A stretch of DNA of 64,000 bases from RGIG8775 sp045612185 (GTDB lineage Bacteria > Bacillota > Clostridia > Oscillospirales > CAG-272), in the NCBI GenBank assembly GCA_045612185.1, contig JAZKYO010000130.1:1-64000 (forward strand). Direction: 5' to 3'. The notes under the pieces were generated by a model. It did no database searches. It saw nothing but the letters and a program-made list of their open reading frames with translations, and was not told where the DNA came from. Shown here piece by piece: positions 43,468-51,617 of the stretch (the first letter of the stretch is position 1; every line of letters begins with the position of its first letter). A program made the translations under genes and the position numbers.

Positions 43468-45144
43468 TTATACTTCAAAAATTTCAATTTTAATATTTAA
43501 TTCTTTGTTTGCGCTTGCGTAAAAGACTTGGTAATAACCGTTGCGGTTGTAGGCTTTTTTGCAGGAGTTGATTATCTTGCCATTTGTGATATATCTGCAC
43601 GCCCATCCTTGATAAATTACCGTTAAGGTGTTTTCGTCAGCCTTTATTTCGGTATTTGTTTCTCCGTCAAAGAGGAACGCCGGCAAAGCAAAAGCTACGT
43701 TACCGTTGCCGCTTACCGAAATATTAACACCTTGAGAATTTACCGTGTAGGTTGAATTCACCTTATTTTCCTCGTCAAAAACGCAGGAAAGAGAAATAAG
43801 GGCAGAGTCTTCTGCTGTCGAAAACTCCTTGACTTGGTATTTAACAGATTGGTCCGCGGCAAATTTGGGTACGCCGTTATCAACTATACCGGGGCAGAGA
43901 GATATCGGTTCCGCATTTTCAACATTAGTGATATAGTTGCCGCCCGATTGAGGACATGGAACGGAAAGACAAATTGTGGAGGGCGCCCCTTTCTTGTGAA
44001 CTCTGCCAAGCCCGCTTGCGTCGTAATGTTGGTCGGCGTCAACGTCAAACTCCAGGAAGTAGCCGCCGCTTCTCATAAACAGCTTGTGGAATTGGTCTGA
44101 GGTCTTAAATATCTCTGTAGTGTCCTCCTGCTCTTCGCAAGGAATCGACTCGTCACACATGAGATATGCCGCATAACACCAAGAAGCCGTTGTTATCATG
44201 TATTTGTCAAAGTATCCGTATTCCTCGCAACCGTATCGGCTTTCAAGCGGAAAACGGTTTTTTATATGATATATCGGTTTCTTAGCAAACCAATACTCGG
44301 TAACCTTCATTGCGGATTCAATTCCTGACTTGAATTTTGCGGCAAGAGCCCAATTGCCCTCTTTAGCGTATCGGTTAGCCTCAAACTCATATAATATTGC
44401 AAGAAGCCCCTCGTTGAGCAAAAACTGATTGCTTCTTCCGCCAAAAGGAATCTCACCGCTTACCGATTGCATTTTCAAGGTCATAAGTCCCGTTTTTTTC
44501 AGGCACTCGTCTATCTCATTATAATACTTGCCCCTGTATCCGAAGTGCAAAAGTATAGAGAACAGCACGCGCGATACCATGTCGTATACCATAGGTGGGT
44601 GAACGGGGGCGTCGCGGTACATAAGATTCTCGTCGAGATTTGCCAATTGAGTCGCAAGCTGTATGTCAATGAATTCTGAGGAGACGTTAAGCCCTACGTA
44701 CTTGCGCAAAAGCTCGCTGACTGCTGTGAACAATGCCCAGTTGTATTTCGTCTCGGTGGGGGTTTTTGCAAAAACGTTGTAGCACTTGTCGGGGTCAATG
44801 TCCTTAAGATAGCCCTTCCAACGCGCTAAAGTCGCACCGTCAACCGTTCCGTGCTTTTCAAGCTCAATAATACAGCATATTATTTCTCTTATAGAAAAAT
44901 CATTTGCCGCTTTGACGTTTGGAATCGTTTTGCAGCAAAATTCCATCATTTCACAAAACAGGGGAAGTAAATAGTCTCGTTTTCCGTGCGCCGCCAAAAC
45001 GCCTATGCAAACGGTAAGACGTGGAAATCCGTGTTCCTTAAGCCCCTCTTCTTTCACTTGGTCAAAGTAGCGCTTTATGTGTTCGTCACTGTAAGCCGAA
45101 AGCGCCGTTTCCATCAGCGAAATGTATCTTTCTTTCGTTACCAT
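43468..45144 (-). CDS. Predicted polysaccharide-active protein (alpha-toroid plus beta-sandwich)
   Basis: A 558-residue protein without signal peptide; I cannot place it in a named family with confidence. The first about 330 residues are strongly helical with paired helices (ISLMETALSAYSDEHIKRYF, LIELEKHG-type repeats, NEGLLAILYEFEANRYAKEG), like an alpha/alpha toroid; the rest is beta-rich (VNISVSGNGNVAFALPAFLF). That combination is typical of heparinase-like lyases and related glycan enzymes. The Tyr- and His-rich middle (RYGCEEYGYFDKYMITTASW) may hold the active site. The ATG at 45144 has AAAGGA; an upstream TTG is rejected. Lies downstream of a GH172 gene but has its own promoter. Confidence 0.6.
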   Translation of the reverse strand: MVTKERYISLMETALSAYSDEHIKRYFDQVKEEGLKEHGFPRLTVCIGVLAAHGKRDYLLPLFCEMMEFCCKTIPNVKAANDFSIREIICCIIELEKHGTVDGATLARWKGYLKDIDPDKCYNVFAKTPTETKYNWALFTAVSELLRKYVGLNVSSEFIDIQLATQLANLDENLMYRDAPVHPPMVYDMVSRVLFSILLHFGYRGKYYNEIDECLKKTGLMTLKMQSVSGEIPFGGRSNQFLLNEGLLAILYEFEANRYAKEGNWALAAKFKSGIESAMKVTEYWFAKKPIYHIKNRFPLESRYGCEEYGYFDKYMITTASWCYAAYLMCDESIPCEEQEDTTEIFKTSDQFHKLFMRSGGYFLEFDVDADQHYDASGLGRVHKKGAPSTICLSVPCPQSGGNYITNVENAEPISLCPGIVDNGVPKFAADQSVKYQVKEFSTAEDSALISLSCVFDEENKVNSTYTVNSQGVNISVSGNGNVAFALPAFLFDGETNTEIKADENTLTVIYQGWACRYITNGKIINSCKKAYNRNGYYQVFYASANKELNIKIEIFEV

Positions 45145-45176
45145 AAAAGTATCCTTTCTCAAAAAGATTCTAACTA

Positions 45177-45206
45177 ATTATATCTTGATAATTCACATGT
45201 TGTCAA
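45177..45206 (-). promoter_or_regulatory. Sigma-A promoter of the toroid/beta-sandwich gene
   Basis: On the minus strand TTGACA (45206-45201), 18 bases, TATAAT (45182-45177), 33 bases before the ATG. Confidence 0.75.
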
Positions 45207-45256
45207 TGGTAGAACTTGCTGAGGTGGTGGTATTTGTTGCTGAAAAATGTTGACGG

Positions 45257-46318
45257 TCAGATTAGTTCCAACGCCTCAAAATCGGGGAACTCAGGATACT
45301 CGTCCTCAAGATTGTCTGAGTACCAATAAGCCACCGAGGAGATGTCGTCCTGCAAGGGATGATATCTGCCCTCACTGCGCCAACCAAGCGCTTGAATGGT
45401 AACTTTGAGGTCTTCCTTAAAATATATGGGATCTGTAATATGCCAGCGATACAGATCAAAATATTTCTGGCAGTTGTAAAGATTGTCGTTGTAGGTCATT
45501 TTTGAAAGACCGCTGTACGGCGTCGAGAACTCTGTGTATTTTCCGTCAACATCAAAGTTATACGCGCCGCAAAAATAATCCTCGGTACCCGTGCCGCAAA
45601 TGGACGGGAATTCTTTGTCTCCGTCAATATAGAACTTTATTTCGCCCTCTCCCCACCAACGGTTGGATTTAACACCCCAATGCATATATGTTCCAACGTA
45701 ATGACCGTTGCCCTTGACGTTGTCGAGAATCGTGTAAACCTCCTTGTAGGGCAGAGGATTGACTCGTCTGAACTGTGCGTGTAAATAAAGGCTGTTGGGA
45801 TCAATCTTTTTTTCTTCGCAGTCTATCTGATAATAGATACAACAAGACTGGTCACCTATATTTTCTATCTCCATTCTGAAGCCCTTGAAATAGGGCATCT
45901 CAAAATAAGAGTTCATTCCTTTTTTGGGGTTGTAGCAAATGGGGAGACTGCTTATCTGACGGAAATTCCTCGTATCCGCACTTGCGAAAAAATCAGATAG
46001 CGGAACGTGTACTGCGGGAGCTTTTTGTCCGTCAAAATAAATCTTCAGTATCAAGGTTCTTTGTACCTTGACGTTTTCAGTTATCCAAATGTGCTTTATT
46101 GCGCCTTCACCGGTTACCTCTCCGAGAACTGCCGAAGAATGGGCGTCAAGTACTATATAGGGATTTACCTTCCAGCCTTGCCCAAGCTCACGCGCTGCGT
46201 GAGAAGCGGAACCCTCTCCAATAAGAGCCTTGCCTCCGTTTCCCTTTGCTCCCGTAAAATTCTCGGGAGAAATCGAAAATGTTCTGATGTCCTTTTGGGT
46301 AGTAAGATTATTTAACAT
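45257..46318 (-). CDS. GH172 family glycosidase (DUF2961)
   Basis: A 353-residue cytoplasmic protein of the DUF2961 family, classed as GH172, whose characterised members act on alpha-D-fructofuranosides and alpha-D-arabinofuranosides or form difructose anhydrides. Typical segments are LDAHSSAVLGEVTGEGAIKHIWI near the start, QISSLPICYNPKKGMNSYFEMPY, NRWWGEGEIKFYIDGD (the conserved acidic GEGE region) and CGTGTEDYFCGAYNF. Length matches. First gene of a carbohydrate locus, divergent from an AraC regulator. The precise sugar is not deducible. Confidence 0.85.
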   Translation of the reverse strand: MLNNLTTQKDIRTFSISPENFTGAKGNGGKALIGEGSASHAARELGQGWKVNPYIVLDAHSSAVLGEVTGEGAIKHIWITENVKVQRTLILKIYFDGQKAPAVHVPLSDFFASADTRNFRQISSLPICYNPKKGMNSYFEMPYFKGFRMEIENIGDQSCCIYYQIDCEEKKIDPNSLYLHAQFRRVNPLPYKEVYTILDNVKGNGHYVGTYMHWGVKSNRWWGEGEIKFYIDGDKEFPSICGTGTEDYFCGAYNFDVDGKYTEFSTPYSGLSKMTYNDNLYNCQKYFDLYRWHITDPIYFKEDLKVTIQALGWRSEGRYHPLQDDISSVAYWYSDNLEDEYPEFPDFEALELI

Positions 46319-46357
46319 TTGTGTCTCCTTTGCGTATAGTTATTTGATGATCTTATA

Positions 46358-46391
46358 TTGACATTATAGCAAAATTGCTATATAATATCAA
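46358..46391. promoter_or_regulatory. Superimposed divergent promoters sharing a palindromic operator
   Basis: Plus strand: TTGACA (46358-46363), 17 bases, TATAAT (46381-46386) for the AraC gene. Minus strand: TTGATA (46391-46386), 17 bases, TATAAT (46368-46363) for the GH172 gene. Each -35 touches the other promoter's -10. The common spacer contains ATAGCAA-AA-TTGCTAT (46366-46381). The two polymerases cannot bind together, so a protein on the palindrome, or the polymerases themselves, would switch direction. Confidence 0.8.
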
Positions 46392-46438
46392 TAACCAATG
46401 TTTTCATATTATTTAACAATTCTTGCTGTGGAGGAATT

Positions 46439-47284
46439 ATGAAAATATCAGATATAAATCCGCACATTCGTTTGGTAATGCGCGGCAAGCTGTTGCATGG
46501 GCATAACATAAGGCGACGAGTTATATACGATTATGAATTGATTTATCTTGAAAAAGGAAGCTTTACCTTTGTATACGCCGACCGCGAGTACAGCTGTGCC
46601 GAGGGGGACGTAATATTCATTCGGCCGGGCGTGCCGCATAGTTTTTACGTCAATAACGGGGATATATCTCAGCCACATATCCATTTTGATGTAACCTATC
46701 GACTTGAAAGTGAGAGTATTCCGATTTCATTTAAGGATATTTCCGAAATGAGCGAGGAGGAAAAAGGCTGGATTCATGTAAACTATTTTGAGTCTTATCC
46801 CGATGATCCTTTCTTGCGTTTAAAGGACAAAAAATCCTTTGTGGAGCTTTTCTTCAAGATCATAGACTCTAAAGAGAATAATGCCCCGATTGCGGCAAAG
46901 GGACTGCTTACCGAGCTTATATCGGAGATAATTTGCGATAATTATGCGGACATTTTTGAAAAGCAGTCGGCGTATTCCGTGGCGAATCATATTAAGGATT
47001 ATATTGACGCGGGAAACGGATTCAGTCTTGATCTCGACGGTTTTGCGCGTTTTTTTTCATACAGCAAATACCACATTGAGAGAGAATTCAAGGAGTACTT
47101 TGGCGCAGGAATTATAGAGTATAGAAACAAGAAAAGAATGCAGTATGCAAGCCGCCTTTTGGAAACACTGTCTGTATCTGAAGCGGCAGAGAAGTTAGGG
47201 TATGGCTCAATATATTCTTTCAGCCGAGCATATAAAAGCTTTTACGGATATTCACCAACAAAAAAGAAGCAGCTGTCGCATTAA
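46439..47284 (+). CDS. AraC-family regulator of the GH172 locus
   Basis: A 281-residue one-component regulator. The N-terminal cupin carries LIYLEKGSFTFVYADREYS and GDVIFIRPGVPHSFYV; the C-terminal double HTH closes with AAEKLGYGSIYSFSRAYKSFYGYSPTKKKQL. Short gap to the divergent GH172 gene and a shared promoter region make that gene its probable target. Ribosome site GGAGGAATT. It is a distant relative of the regulator at 19876. Confidence 0.92.
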   Translation: MKISDINPHIRLVMRGKLLHGHNIRRRVIYDYELIYLEKGSFTFVYADREYSCAEGDVIFIRPGVPHSFYVNNGDISQPHIHFDVTYRLESESIPISFKDISEMSEEEKGWIHVNYFESYPDDPFLRLKDKKSFVELFFKIIDSKENNAPIAAKGLLTELISEIICDNYADIFEKQSAYSVANHIKDYIDAGNGFSLDLDGFARFFSYSKYHIEREFKEYFGAGIIEYRNKKRMQYASRLLETLSVSEAAEKLGYGSIYSFSRAYKSFYGYSPTKKKQLSH

Positions 47285-47300
47285 CGCGACAGCTGTTTTA
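47271..47300. terminator. Bidirectional terminator between araC-type gene and DUF6873 gene
   Basis: AGCTGTCGC-ATTAA-CGCGACAGCT followed by TTTTAA. The stem contains the stop codon of the regulator. Confidence 0.8.
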
Positions 47301-47312
47301 ATACTGGAATAA

Positions 47313-48005
47313 TTATTCAAAAAACAAAATTGTTCCCACGTCGTAAAGAGGCTCGTGGGAGAGGGAAATAACCTCGTATCCGTGTGCCGAGCAAAATTCT
47401 GAAATCTTGTTGAAATCGCCGTGCGCGCTTACGTCTCCGCAGAAGATGACTCGATTGCCCCAAACACCCGAAGCACCGCCAATAAATCCGCAATCGTATC
47501 CGTCAAGCCTTACCCCGTTGGGGGAGATAAGAAGCGCGCCCGCGCCAAGCTCTTTTGCGGCGGTAAAAATTCCTTTGTCGGCGGTTATTACAGCGCTGTC
47601 AAGCACTACGGAGGAACACTTGGCGTATCCCTGCTTAACTCTTTTTTCAGCTCTGCAAAGATTTTTTATTTCTTTGGAAACAAACTCGGTGTTGCCTACC
47701 ACGGTGCCGTTGATAATAAATGCGTTGAAAGCTATGTCTTGCGGATATCCGTTACCTAATTTGTCATCGGTAAGAATTAATTCAAGGGAAGATTCATTAA
47801 TTATAAAATCTATCTCCGCCTTGGCTTCTCGGTAGTATTCTCGGCAAACGAGCAGTTTTTTTCCAAATTTGAATAAAAGCATATCCGGGTGTGACGCCAC
47901 ACGTGCGTCAAGCGCGGAAAAAGGGGGGAGCTCGACCGACCTGCATATTTTGTTCAAAGACTCCTTGGCGGAGCGGGGCATTCTCGGGTCTATAACGGCT
48001 AACAT
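47313..48005 (-). CDS. DUF6873-family protein
   Basis: A 230-residue cytoplasmic protein with repeated short beta-turn segments (NAFIINGTVVGNTEFVS, VVLDSAVITADKGIFTAAKELGAG, GNRVIFCGDVSAHGDF), a layout I associate with the DUF6873 GME-fold family in Clostridia. GME-fold proteins include amidinotransferases and arginine deiminases; catalytic activity here is unproven. The ATG at 48005 has GTGAGGT six bases upstream and is preferred to one at 48017. Lies 23 bases past the rpmB terminator. Confidence 0.65.
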   Translation of the reverse strand: MLAVIDPRMPRSAKESLNKICRSVELPPFSALDARVASHPDMLLFKFGKKLLVCREYYREAKAEIDFIINESSLELILTDDKLGNGYPQDIAFNAFIINGTVVGNTEFVSKEIKNLCRAEKRVKQGYAKCSSVVLDSAVITADKGIFTAAKELGAGALLISPNGVRLDGYDCGFIGGASGVWGNRVIFCGDVSAHGDFNKISEFCSAHGYEVISLSHEPLYDVGTILFFE

Positions 48006-48022
48006 AATATACCTCACAAAAA

Positions 48023-48048
48023 TAAAGCCGCCGAAGCTTGTTCGGCGG
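48023..48048 (-). terminator. Intrinsic terminator after rpmB
   Basis: On the minus strand CCGCCGAA-CAAGC-TTCGGCGG followed by CTTTATTTTT. Confidence 0.8.
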
Positions 48049-48060
48049 AAACTTTATTAT

Positions 48061-48249
48061 TTACGCATTTTTCTCATTCTTAAGAGAACGCAAGCAACGA
48101 GCACACATAGAAACAGTCATAGGGGTACCGTTTACTACTGTCTTTACCTTGCGGATATTGGGCTTCCAACATCTGTTTGTTTTACGATGAGAGTGGGAAA
48201 CGTTCTGTCCGAAAACAACGCCTTTTCCACAAATACTGCACTTTGCCAT
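48061..48249 (-). CDS. rpmB: 50S ribosomal protein L28
   Basis: A 62-residue ribosomal protein: MAKCSICGKGVVFGQNVSHS at the start, KPNIRKVK in the middle and MCARCLRSLKN near the end. The two CxxC pairs mark the zinc-binding (C+) form. AGGAGGTG lies seven bases before ATG 48249. Monocistronic with its own promoter and terminator, as in many Bacillota. Confidence 0.97.
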   Translation of the reverse strand: MAKCSICGKGVVFGQNVSHSHRKTNRCWKPNIRKVKTVVNGTPMTVSMCARCLRSLKNEKNA

Positions 48250-48308
48250 TCTTGACACCTCCTGTATGCGGTAGTACGAATAATAATATTCATTAATCAA
48301 CAGCATAC

Positions 48309-48337
48309 ATTATACCACAACAAAAACGAAAAAGCAA
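48309..48337 (-). promoter_or_regulatory. Sigma-A promoter of rpmB
   Basis: On the minus strand TTGCTT (48337-48332), 17 bases, TATAAT (48314-48309). The 50-base leader shows no clear structure. Confidence 0.75.
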
Positions 48338-48378
48338 TAGTTTTTTCAAAAAAAATTGTAATTTTTTAAAATATTTGT

Positions 48379-49644
48379 TTAAAACCCGTAAACAGCGGCA
48401 GAGGAAAGCGCTCCTTCTATCCTTAAAAGACGGTTGTACTTGGCAACGCGCTCACTTCTGCAAGGCGCGCCTGATTTTATAAACATGGCGCCCGTGCCTA
48501 CGGCAATATCGGCGAGTGTGGTGTCCTCGGTCTCTCCCGAACGGTGAGAAACCACAAAACCATAGTGCGCTGTTTTGGCGGTTTCTATAACCCGTAACAC
48601 TTCCGAAAGCGTTCCTATCTGGTTGGGTTTTATAAGAATCGAGTTGCCTATATTTCTTTTTATACTGTCTTTCAGACGTGTGTCGTTGGTGACGAATAAA
48701 TCGTCGCCAATAAGAGAAAGCTTGCTGCCAATCCTTTCGGTAAGCCTCTCCCAGCCCGAAAAATCGTCCTCGCCGAGGCCGTCCTCAATGGAAATAATAG
48801 GATATTTTTCTATCAATGATTCGTAGTAAGCTATAAGCTCGTCCGCCGTGTATTCCTTGCCTCCCTTGCAGGTCTTGTAGGGAACTCCCTCGGTATGCGT
48901 CCACTCGCTGGCGGCACAGTCAAGCGCAATCTTAACCTTGCCCTCATATCCGGCTTCTTTTATAGCGTCGTTTATAAGCTCAAGTGCTTCTTCATCCGAT
49001 TCAAGGTTTGGCGCGTAACCGCCTTCGTCACCGACTCCCACGCTTAGCGATTTGCGCTTCAGTATATTGCCAAGGTCGTGATAAATCTCACTGCCCATTC
49101 TTAATCCTTCAGAAAAGCTCCGCGCCCCCGTGGGAACTATCATAAACTCTTGTATTTCTACGTTGTTTGAGGCGTGCGCTCCGCCGTTTAAAACGTTCAT
49201 CATCGGTATTGGAAGCCGCCGCGCGTTTATTCCGCCAAGATGTCTGTAAAGCGGCATTCCGTGGAAATTTGCGGCTGCTCTTGCCGTAGCAAGTGAAACC
49301 GCCAGAATAGCGTTAGCCCCAAGCTTTGATTTGTCGCGCGTTCCGTCAAGCTCGCAAAGCACCCTGTCAAGCTCGCTTTGCTCGCAAGGGTTTATGCCTG
49401 CAATGGCGGGCGATATAACTCGTCCCACGTTGTATACCGCCTTTAAAACACCCTTGCCGTGGTAGTAATTGGCGTCTGCGTCTCTTTTCTCGTTTGCTTC
49501 GTGACGCCCCGTGGATGCTCCCGCGGGTACGCTGGCTATTCCCACCGTGCCATCATTCAAAAAAACGGTTGCCTCTACCGTAGGGTTTCCGCGTGAGTCA
49601 AGAATCTCCTTGGCGCAACATTTTATAATCTGAGCCTTGCTCAT
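48379..49644 (-). CDS. eno: Enolase
   Basis: Interconverts 2-phosphoglycerate and phosphoenolpyruvate in glycolysis. 421 residues from the ATG at 49644, which has AAAGGAAGG ahead; an upstream in-frame start at 49707 lacks a ribosome site. Motifs: ILDSRGNPTVEATV, the mobile loop GASTGRHEA, MNVLNGGAHASNNV, magnesium ligands in ISIEDGLGEDD and GDDLFVTN, and SHRSGETEDTTLADIAVG. It stands alone rather than in the gapA-pgk-tpi-gpm cluster. The upstream region has an extended -10 candidate (TGGTATATT, about 49688-49696, minus). Confidence 0.97.
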   Translation of the reverse strand: MSKAQIIKCCAKEILDSRGNPTVEATVFLNDGTVGIASVPAGASTGRHEANEKRDADANYYHGKGVLKAVYNVGRVISPAIAGINPCEQSELDRVLCELDGTRDKSKLGANAILAVSLATARAAANFHGMPLYRHLGGINARRLPIPMMNVLNGGAHASNNVEIQEFMIVPTGARSFSEGLRMGSEIYHDLGNILKRKSLSVGVGDEGGYAPNLESDEEALELINDAIKEAGYEGKVKIALDCAASEWTHTEGVPYKTCKGGKEYTADELIAYYESLIEKYPIISIEDGLGEDDFSGWERLTERIGSKLSLIGDDLFVTNDTRLKDSIKRNIGNSILIKPNQIGTLSEVLRVIETAKTAHYGFVVSHRSGETEDTTLADIAVGTGAMFIKSGAPCRSERVAKYNRLLRIEGALSSAAVYGF

Positions 49645-49715
49645 AAAATCACCTTCCTTTTTAGTTATTATTGTCTTTTTTGAACCAAATATACCAAAAC
49701 AGAGCAATAATTGCC

Positions 49716-49744
49716 TTGACTAATTCTACTCGAACTGTTATAAT
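49716..49744 (+). promoter_or_regulatory. Sigma-A promoter of the TIM-barrel gene at 49774
   Basis: TTGACT (49716-49721), 17 bases, TATAAT (49739-49744), 29 bases before the ATG; divergent from eno. Confidence 0.8.
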
Positions 49745-49773
49745 TGGTATAGATAAAACTAAAGGAGAAAAAT

Positions 49774-50583
49774 ATGAAACTTTCAATTTCTACACTTGGC
49801 TGCCCTGAATGGAACTTTGAGAGAATAGTGACCGAGTTTTCCAAGCTTGGAGTAAGCGGAATAGAAGTGCGCGGAATAGGCGGCGTTATGAATTTTGACG
49901 AGATTCCCGAGCTTTCGTCCGAGAACCTCGGAGGCACGCTTAACACTCTGAAAAATAACAACCTTGAGTTTATCTGCTTTGGCGCGTCGGCAAGCTTTCA
50001 CGACAGAGAAAAGCATGAAAAAAGTATAGCTGAAGCTAAAGGCACAGTGGATGCGGCGAAAAGAGCGGGAGTCCCCTTTGTGCGTGTTTTCGGCAACAAT
50101 GTGTCTGTCGAAGCTCCCGAGGAATCTATGAAGAATATAATAGACGGCTTGCGCGCGGTTTGTGAATACGCTGAGAAAAGCGGAGTGATCGTCTGCCTTG
50201 AGATACACGGAGACGTAAATACCCCCGAGCGTCTTGCGAAAGTGATAGCCGCTCTTAAGGAATATAAATCTTTTGGGATTATCTGGGACGTTTGCCACAC
50301 CTTTACATCTTGCGGAAACGATATAGACGAGATTTACAGCGTTATAGCGCCATACGTCCGTCACGTCCACCTTAAGGACGCTGTCAGAGAGGACGGAAAA
50401 ACCGTAATCCGCACGCTGGGTGAGGGTAATATAAATATAGAAAGAATTATTAAGCTTTTGCTTGATGACGGCTATGACGGTTATTTCTCTTTTGAACATG
50501 AAAAAAAGTGGCATAAAGAACTCCCCGAACCCGAAATTGAGTTTCCGAAATTCGTGGAGTATATTGGGAATTTGAATGTATAA
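49774..50583 (+). CDS. Sugar phosphate isomerase/epimerase-like TIM barrel
   Basis: A 269-residue xylose-isomerase-like protein: MKLSISTLGCPEWNFERIVTEF at the start, VIVCLEIHGDVNTPE with a likely metal Glu, IIWDVCHTFTSCG, VRHVHLKDAVRE and a final GYFSFEHEKKWH. This set of Glu/Asp/His ligands is usual for divalent-metal isomerases or epimerases. AAAGGAGAA ribosome site. Monocistronic, with promoter and terminator, so no pathway partner shows its substrate. Confidence 0.85.
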   Translation: MKLSISTLGCPEWNFERIVTEFSKLGVSGIEVRGIGGVMNFDEIPELSSENLGGTLNTLKNNNLEFICFGASASFHDREKHEKSIAEAKGTVDAAKRAGVPFVRVFGNNVSVEAPEESMKNIIDGLRAVCEYAEKSGVIVCLEIHGDVNTPERLAKVIAALKEYKSFGIIWDVCHTFTSCGNDIDEIYSVIAPYVRHVHLKDAVREDGKTVIRTLGEGNINIERIIKLLLDDGYDGYFSFEHEKKWHKELPEPEIEFPKFVEYIGNLNV

Positions 50584-50587
50584 ACCA

Positions 50588-50616
50588 AGGGCGGCTGAAA
50601 AAGTCGCCCTGTTTTA
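50588..50616 (+). terminator. Likely terminator after the TIM-barrel gene
   Basis: AGGGCG and CGCCCT arms around CTGAAAAAGT-type sequence, followed by GTTTTAG. Confidence 0.6.
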
Positions 50617-50659
50617 GTAAATAACAATACAAAAACAAGCAAAATCGACAAAAAAGGAC

Positions 50660-50688
50660 TTGATTTTTTGTTTAAAGTGTTGTATAAT
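50660..50688 (+). promoter_or_regulatory. Sigma-A promoter of rsmE
   Basis: TTGATT (50660-50665), 17 bases, TATAAT (50683-50688), 49 bases before the ATG. Confidence 0.75.
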
Positions 50689-50737
50689 AAAAAAGCTGAC
50701 CAAAAAATCGGCTTGAATTTTGTGGATTGGAGTCATT

Positions 50738-51472
50738 ATGCCTAAATTTTTTGTGAGACAGGAAAAGATATCCGACAATAAAATACTTATTACGGGCGAT
50801 GACGCTTTTCACATTTCCCGCGCTCTCCGTATGGCAAAGGGGGAGCATATTACCGTTTGCGATATGCAGTGCAACGAATATGATTGCGTGCTTTCCGAGT
50901 TCAATCCCGACAACGTGGTTGCCGAGATTGTAACAAGCCGTAAAATAGACAACGAGCCCCCCGTAAAGGTCTTTTTGTTCCAGGCGCTTCCCAAAGGAGA
51001 TAAGCTTGATACGGTTATACAAAAGGCGGTTGAGTGCGGTGTTTTTGAAATTACGCCTTTTGAAAGCGAGCGTTGCGTGGTTAAATCCAAGCCCGAGGCT
51101 GAGACGAGGAAAACCGAACGCAGAAATCGAATTGCGCTTGAGGCGGCCAAGCAAAGCGGCAGAGGATATATACCACAAGTCAATCCTACCGTAAGCTTTG
51201 CCCGCGCGGTCGAAAAGGCATGCGAATGTGATTTGTGCATTCTGTGCTATGAGGGGGAGGAGCAACTTTCGCTCAAACAGCTGCTGCGCGATAACCAATC
51301 GGTAGAGACAATATCGGTGTTTATAGGCAGCGAGGGCGGCTTTTCTCTTGACGAGGTGCAATACGCCGTTGATAAAGGAATGAAATCTGTAAGTCTCGGA
51401 AAGAGAATACTGAGAACCGAGACCGCGTCTGCCTTTGTTCTTGGCTGTATAGTGTACGAAAAAGAGTTGTAA
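50738..51472 (+). CDS. rsmE: 16S rRNA (uracil1498-N3)-methyltransferase RsmE
   Basis: A 244-residue SPOUT methyltransferase. It has the N-terminal PUA-like part (MPKFFVRQEKI, DDAFHISRALRMAKGEHITV), LFQALPKGDKLDTVIQKAVECGV, ERCVV and the knot segments FIGSEGGFSLDEV and SLGKRILRTETASAF. The ATG at 50738 fits the GGAG site; an upstream TTG at 50720 would add only six residues. Monocistronic; prmA, a frequent neighbour, is not here. Confidence 0.95.
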   Translation: MPKFFVRQEKISDNKILITGDDAFHISRALRMAKGEHITVCDMQCNEYDCVLSEFNPDNVVAEIVTSRKIDNEPPVKVFLFQALPKGDKLDTVIQKAVECGVFEITPFESERCVVKSKPEAETRKTERRNRIALEAAKQSGRGYIPQVNPTVSFARAVEKACECDLCILCYEGEEQLSLKQLLRDNQSVETISVFIGSEGGFSLDEVQYAVDKGMKSVSLGKRILRTETASAFVLGCIVYEKEL

Positions 51473-51536
51473 TGTCAAAATACATAAAAATAATTAAAAA
51501 ATTTTAATATTTTGCATAAAAATTTTCAAAAACCTA

Positions 51537-51565
51537 TTGAAATTTTACAAAAAATGTAGTAAAAT
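51537..51565 (+). promoter_or_regulatory. Sigma-A promoter of the CdaR/PucR-type regulator
   Basis: TTGAAA (51537-51542), 17 bases, TAAAAT (51560-51565), in a very AT-rich 145-base gap. Confidence 0.7.
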
Positions 51566-51617
51566 ATAGGACAGTATCAACAAAACAAGGAAAATTAATT
51601 GCGAGGAGATATTATTT

